Shown piece by piece: positions 59,401 through 64,000 of a stretch of 64,000 nt of DNA (position 1 is its first letter; every line of letters begins with the position of its first letter). A program made the position numbers and the translations under genes. Source of the DNA: Archivesica marissinica (lineage: Eukaryota > Mollusca > Bivalvia > Venerida > Vesicomyidae). Under the pieces are notes generated by a model. The model had not been told where the DNA came from and ran no database searches. It saw nothing but the letters and a program-made list of their open reading frames with translations. Where the stretch lies: positions 54,154,121 through 54,218,120 of the forward strand of contig CM026390.1 in the NCBI GenBank assembly GCA_014843695.1, given 5' to 3'.

Positions 59401-62400
59401 TGTTTGTGATGGTTGATTAACTGTAGATGTTTGCGATGGTTGATTTACTTGATGTTGTTGTTTGTGATGGTTGATTTACTTGATGTTGTTGTTTGTGATG
59501 GTTGATTTACTTGCTGTAGATGTTTGTGATGGTTGATTAACTGTAGATGTTAGCGATGGTTGATTTACTTGATGTTGTTGTTTGTGATGGTTGATTTACT
59601 TGATGTTGTTGTTTGTGATGGTTGATTTACTTGCTGTAGATGTTTGCGATGGTTGATTTACTTGCTGTAGATGTTTGTGATGGTTGATTTACTTGCTGTA
59701 GATGTTTGTGATGATTGATTTACTTGCTGTAGATGTTTGCGATTGTTGATATACTTGCTGTAGATGTTTGCGATGGTTGATTTACTATTTACTTGCTGTA
59801 GATGTTTGCGATGGTTGATTTACTTGCTGTAGATGTTTGCGATGGTTGATTTACTGTAGATGTTTGCGATGGTTGATTTACTTGATGATGTTGTTTGCGA
59901 TGGTTGATTTACTTGCTGTAGATGTTTGCGATGGTTGATTTACTTGCTGTAGATGTTTTTGATGGTTGACTTACTTGCTGTAGATGTTTGTGATGGTTGA
60001 TTTACTTGCTGTAGATGTTTTTGATGGTTGATTTACTTGCTGTAGATGTTTGTGATGGTTAATTTACTTGATGTGTTGTTGTTTGCGATGGTTGATTTAC
60101 TTGATGTTGTTGTTTGTGATGGTTGATTTACTTGCTGTAGATGTTTGCGATGGTTGATTTACTGTAGATGTTTGTGATGGTTGATTTACTTGCTGTAGAT
60201 GTTTGCGATGGTTGATTTACTGTAGATGTTTGCGATGGTTGATTTACTTGATGTAGATGTTAGCGATGGTTGATTTACTTGCTGTTGTTGTTTGTGATGG
60301 TTGATTTACTTGATGTTGTTGTTTGTGATGGTTGATTTACTTGCTGTTGTTGTTTGCGATGGTTGATTTACTTGCTGTTGTTGTTTGTGATGGTTGATTT
60401 ACTTGCTGTAGATGTTTGCGATGGTTGATTTACTGTAGATGTTTACGATGGTTGATTTACTTGATGTAGATGTTAGCGATGGTTGATTTACTTGATGTAG
60501 ATGTTTGTGATGGTTGATTTACTTGCTGTAGATGTTTGCGATGGTTGATTTACTGTAGATGTTTGCGATGGTTGATTTACTTGATGTAGATGTTAGCGAT
60601 GGTTGATTTACTTGATGTAGATGTTTGTGATGGTTGATTTACTTGCTGTAGATGTTTGCGATGGTTGATTTACTTGATGTAGATGTTTGTGATGGTTGAT
60701 TTACTTGATGTTGTTGTTTGAGATGGTTGATTTACTTGATGTTGTTGTTTGTGATGGTTGATTTACTTGCTGTAGATGTTTGTGATGGTTGATTAACTGT
60801 AGATGTTAGCGATGGTTGATTTACTTGATGTAGATGTTTGTGATGGTTGATTTACTGTAGATGTTGCGATGGTTGATTTACTTGATGTTGTTGTTTGTGA
60901 TGGTTGATTTACTTGATGTTGTTGTTTGTGATGGTTGATTTACTTGCTGTAGATGTTTGTGATGGTTGATTTACTGTAGATGTTTGCGATGGTTGATTTA
61001 CTTGATGTTGTTGTTTGTGATGGTTGATTTACTTGATGTTGTTGTTTGTGATGGTTGATTTACTTGCTGTAGATGTTTGCGATGGTTGATTTACTTGCTG
61101 TAGATGTTTGCGATGGTTGATTTACTTGCTGTAGATGTTTGCGATGGTTGATTTACTTGCTGTAGATGTTTGCGATGGTTGATTTACTTGCTGTAGATGT
61201 TTGCGATGGTTGATTTACTGTAGATGTTTGCGATGGTTGATTTACTGTAGATGTTTGCGATGGTTGATTTACTTGCTGTAGATGTTTGCGATGGTTGATT
61301 TACTTGCTGTAGATGTTTGCGATGGTTGATTTACTTGCTGTAGATGTTTGTGATGGTTGATTTACTTGCTGTAGATGTTTGCGATGGTTGATTTACTGTG
61401 GATGTTTGCGATGGTTGATTTACTGTAGATGTTTGCGATGGTTGATTTACTTGTGTTGATGTTTGCGATGGTTGATTTACTTGCTGTAGATGTTTGCGAT
61501 GGTTGATTTACTGTAGATGTTTGCGATGGTTGATTTACTTGCTGTAGATGTTTGCGATGGTTGATTTACTTGATGTTGTTGTTTGTGATGGTTGATTTAC
61601 TTGCTGTTGTTGTTTGTGATGGTTGATTTACTTGCTGTAGAAGTTTGCGATGGTTGATTTACTTGCTGTAGATGTTTGTGATGGTTGATTTACTTGCTGT
61701 AGATGTTTGCGATGGTTGATTTACTTGCTGTAGATGTTTGCGATGGTTGATTTACTTGCTGTAGATGTTTGCGATGGTTGATTTACTTGCTGTAGATGTT
61801 TGCGATGTTTGATTTACTTGATGTTGTTGTTTGTGATGGTTGATTTACTTGATGTTTTTGTTTGTAATGGTTGATTTACTTGCTGTAGATGTTTGCGATG
61901 GTTGATATACTTGCTGTAGATGTTTGTGATGGTTGATTTACTTGATGTTGTTGTTTGTGATGGTTGATTTACTTGCTGTAGATGTTTGCGATGGTTGATT
62001 TACTTGCTGTAGATGTTTGCGATGGTTGATTTACTTGCTGTAGATGTTTGTGATAGTTGATTTACTTGCTGTAGATGTTTGTGATGGTTGATTTACTTGA
62101 TGTTATTGTTTGTGATTGTTGATTTACTTGCTGTTGATGTTTGCGATTGTTGATTTACTTGCTGTAGATGTTTGCGATGGTTGATTTACTTGCTGTAGAT
62201 GTTTGTGATAGTTGATTTACTTGCTGTAGATGTTTGCGATGGTTGATTTACTTGCTGTAGATGTTTGTGATAGTTGATTTACTTGCTGTAGATGTTTGCG
62301 ATGGTTGATTTACTTGCTGTAGATGTTTGCGATGTATGATTTACTTGATGTAGATGTTTGTGATGGTTGATTTACTTGATGTTGTTGTTTGTGATGGTTG

Positions 62401-64000
62401 ATTTACTTGATGTTGTTGTTTGTAATGGTTGATTTACTTGCTGTAGATGTTTGCGATGGTTGATTTACTTGCTGTAGATGTTTGTGATGGTTGATTTACT
62501 TGATGTTGTTGTTTGTGATGGTTGATTTACTTGCTGTAGATGTTTGCGATGGTTGATTTACTTGCTGTAGATGTTTGTAATGGTTGATTTACTTGCTGTA
62601 GATGTTTGCGATGGTTGATTTACTTGCTGTAGATGTTTGTGATGGTTGATTTACTTGCTGTAGATGTTTGTGATGGTTGATTTACTTGCTGTATATGTTT
62701 GTGATGGTTGATTTACTGTAAATGTTTGCGATGGTTGATTTACTTGCTGTATATGTTTGCGATGGTTGATTTACTTGCTCTAGATGTTTGCGATGGTTGA
62801 TTTACTTGCTGTAGATGTTTGTGATGGTTGATTTACTTGATGCTGTTGTTTGAGATGGTTGATTTACTTGATGTTGTTGTTTGTGATGGTTGATTTACTT
62901 GCTGTTGTTGTTTGTGATGGTTGATTTACTTGCTGTAGATGTTTGCGATGGTTGATTTACTGTAGATGTTTGCGATGGTTGATTTACTTGATGTAGATGT
63001 TAGCGATGGTTGATTTACTTGCTGTAGATGTTTGTGATGGTTGATTTACTGTATATGTTTGCGATGGTTGATTTACTTGATGTAGATGTTAGCGATGGTT
63101 GATTTACCTGATGTAGATGTTTGTGATGGTTGATTTACTTGATGTTGTTGTTTGTGATGGTTGATTTACTTGATGTTGTTGTTTGTGATGGTTGATTTAC
63201 TTGCTGTAGATGTTTGCGATGGTTGATTTACTTGCTGTAGATGTTTGCGATGGTTGATTTACTTGCTGTAGATGTTTGCGATGGTTGATTTACTTGATGA
63301 TGTTGTTTGCGATGGTTGATTTACTTGCTGTAGATGTTTGCGATGGTTGATTTACTTGCTGTAGATGTTTGTGATGGTTGATTTACTTGCTGTAGATGTT
63401 TGTGATGGTTGATTTACTTGATGTTGTTGTTTGTGATGGTTGATTTACTTGATGTTGTTGTTTGTGATGGTTGATTTACTTGATGTAGATGTTTGTGATG
63501 GTTGATTTACTTGATGTAGATGTTTGTGATGGTTGATTTACTTGATGTTGTTGTTTGTGATGGTTGATTTACTTGCTGTAGATGTTTGCGATGGTTGATT
63601 TACTTGCTGTAGATGTTTGCGATGGTTGATTTACTTGCTGTAGATGTTTGTGATGGTTGATTTACTTGATGTTGTTGTTTGTGATGGTTGATTTACTTGA
63701 TGTTGTTGTTTGTGATGGTTGATTTACTTGATGTAGATGTTTGTGATGGTTGATTTACTTGATGTTGTTGTTTGTGATGGTTGATTTACTTGATGTTGTT
63801 GTTTGTGATGGTTGATTTACTTGCTGTAGATGTTTGCGATGGTTGATTTACTTGCTGTAGATGTTTGCGATGGTTGATTTACTTGCTGTAGATGTTTGCG
63901 ATGGTTGATTTACTTGCTGTAGATGTTTGTGATGGTTGATTTACTTGATGTTGTTGTTTGTGATGGTTGATTTACTTGCTGTAGATGTTTGCGATGGTTG
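53445..64000. repeat. 31-bp satellite-like array (about 340 units)
   Basis: Unit of 31 bp: ATGGTTGATTTACTTG plus either CTGTAGATGTTTGCG (type 1) or ATGTTGTTGTTTGTG (type 2); 27-bp units lack CTTG (GATTTACTGTAGATG). Types are mixed in long recurring patterns; the order at about 58440-59390 recurs at about 59875-60825. The array runs off the window's right edge. Stops occur in all frames, so no open frames arise. Confidence 0.95.

Noticed and set aside
53445..64000. Centromeric satellite identity for the 31-bp array
   Set aside because: The unit is short and only about 10.5 kb is visible. Nothing in the window links it to a centromere, so I call it a satellite-like array only.

Overview
This is eukaryotic, invertebrate-type DNA: AT-rich, spliceosomal introns with GT..AG junctions, decayed LINE reverse transcriptases, tRNA-derived SINEs, MITE-like foldbacks and very large minisatellites. 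The LINE and SINE types fit a lophotrochozoan, most likely a mollusc; that placement is inference. There are no bacterial operons, rRNA genes or CRISPR arrays. Two gaps of exactly 1000 N (14459-15458 and 52445-53444) are scaffold joins.

About 39 kb of the roughly 62 kb of called bases is tandem repeat. From left to right: a 27-bp then 22/23-bp array (1-3925); a 27/33-bp array (8938-10555); a 30-bp array and (GACA)n around the first gap (14021-15791); a 39-bp array (19165-20640); a 36-bp array (22844-23905); a 72-bp array (24708-25606); a 66-bp array (26281-26735); a 64-68-bp array (28712-31318); a 41-bp-type array (32095-33860); a 62-bp array (33945-40323); a 17-bp array (45255-45722); a 57-bp array (45722-52444); and a 31-bp array (53445-64000). 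Long open frames inside these arrays are by-products of repeat units without stop codons.

The main result is a protein-coding gene hidden between the repeats. I assembled it by hand on the minus strand from 24069 (ATG) down to 11103 (stop). It has six coding exons (24069-24025, 22499-22112, 20806-20632, 18545-18377, 13678-13581, 11247-11103). All have plausible splice sites, all five junction phases agree, and the total is 1020 nt (339 residues plus stop). The product is a type I membrane protein: signal peptide, glycosylation-rich Ser/Thr/Asp ectodomain, a membrane-proximal domain that resembles the KIAA1549 (UPF0606) family, one transmembrane helix, and a 47-residue tail with a PPxY and an NPxY motif. 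Introns 1, 3 and 4 each carry their own minisatellite; the one in intron 3 runs into the exon 3 donor site. Intron 5 holds an antisense LINE.

The non-tandem remainder is a mobile-element graveyard. It has five decayed LINE coding fragments (6093-6735 minus, 11655-12874 plus, 16922-17590 minus, 25690-25960 plus, 27370-28705 plus). At least three tRNA-derived SINE families are present, called A, B and C here. A and B have different heads but the same 3' tail hairpin. Two A copies have clear target-site duplications, and one of them is nested inside a LINE reverse transcriptase. A 0.6-kb foldback at 43917-44540 has a solo arm at 6972-7222. I recognise no other host gene; a few small open frames are listed with low confidence.
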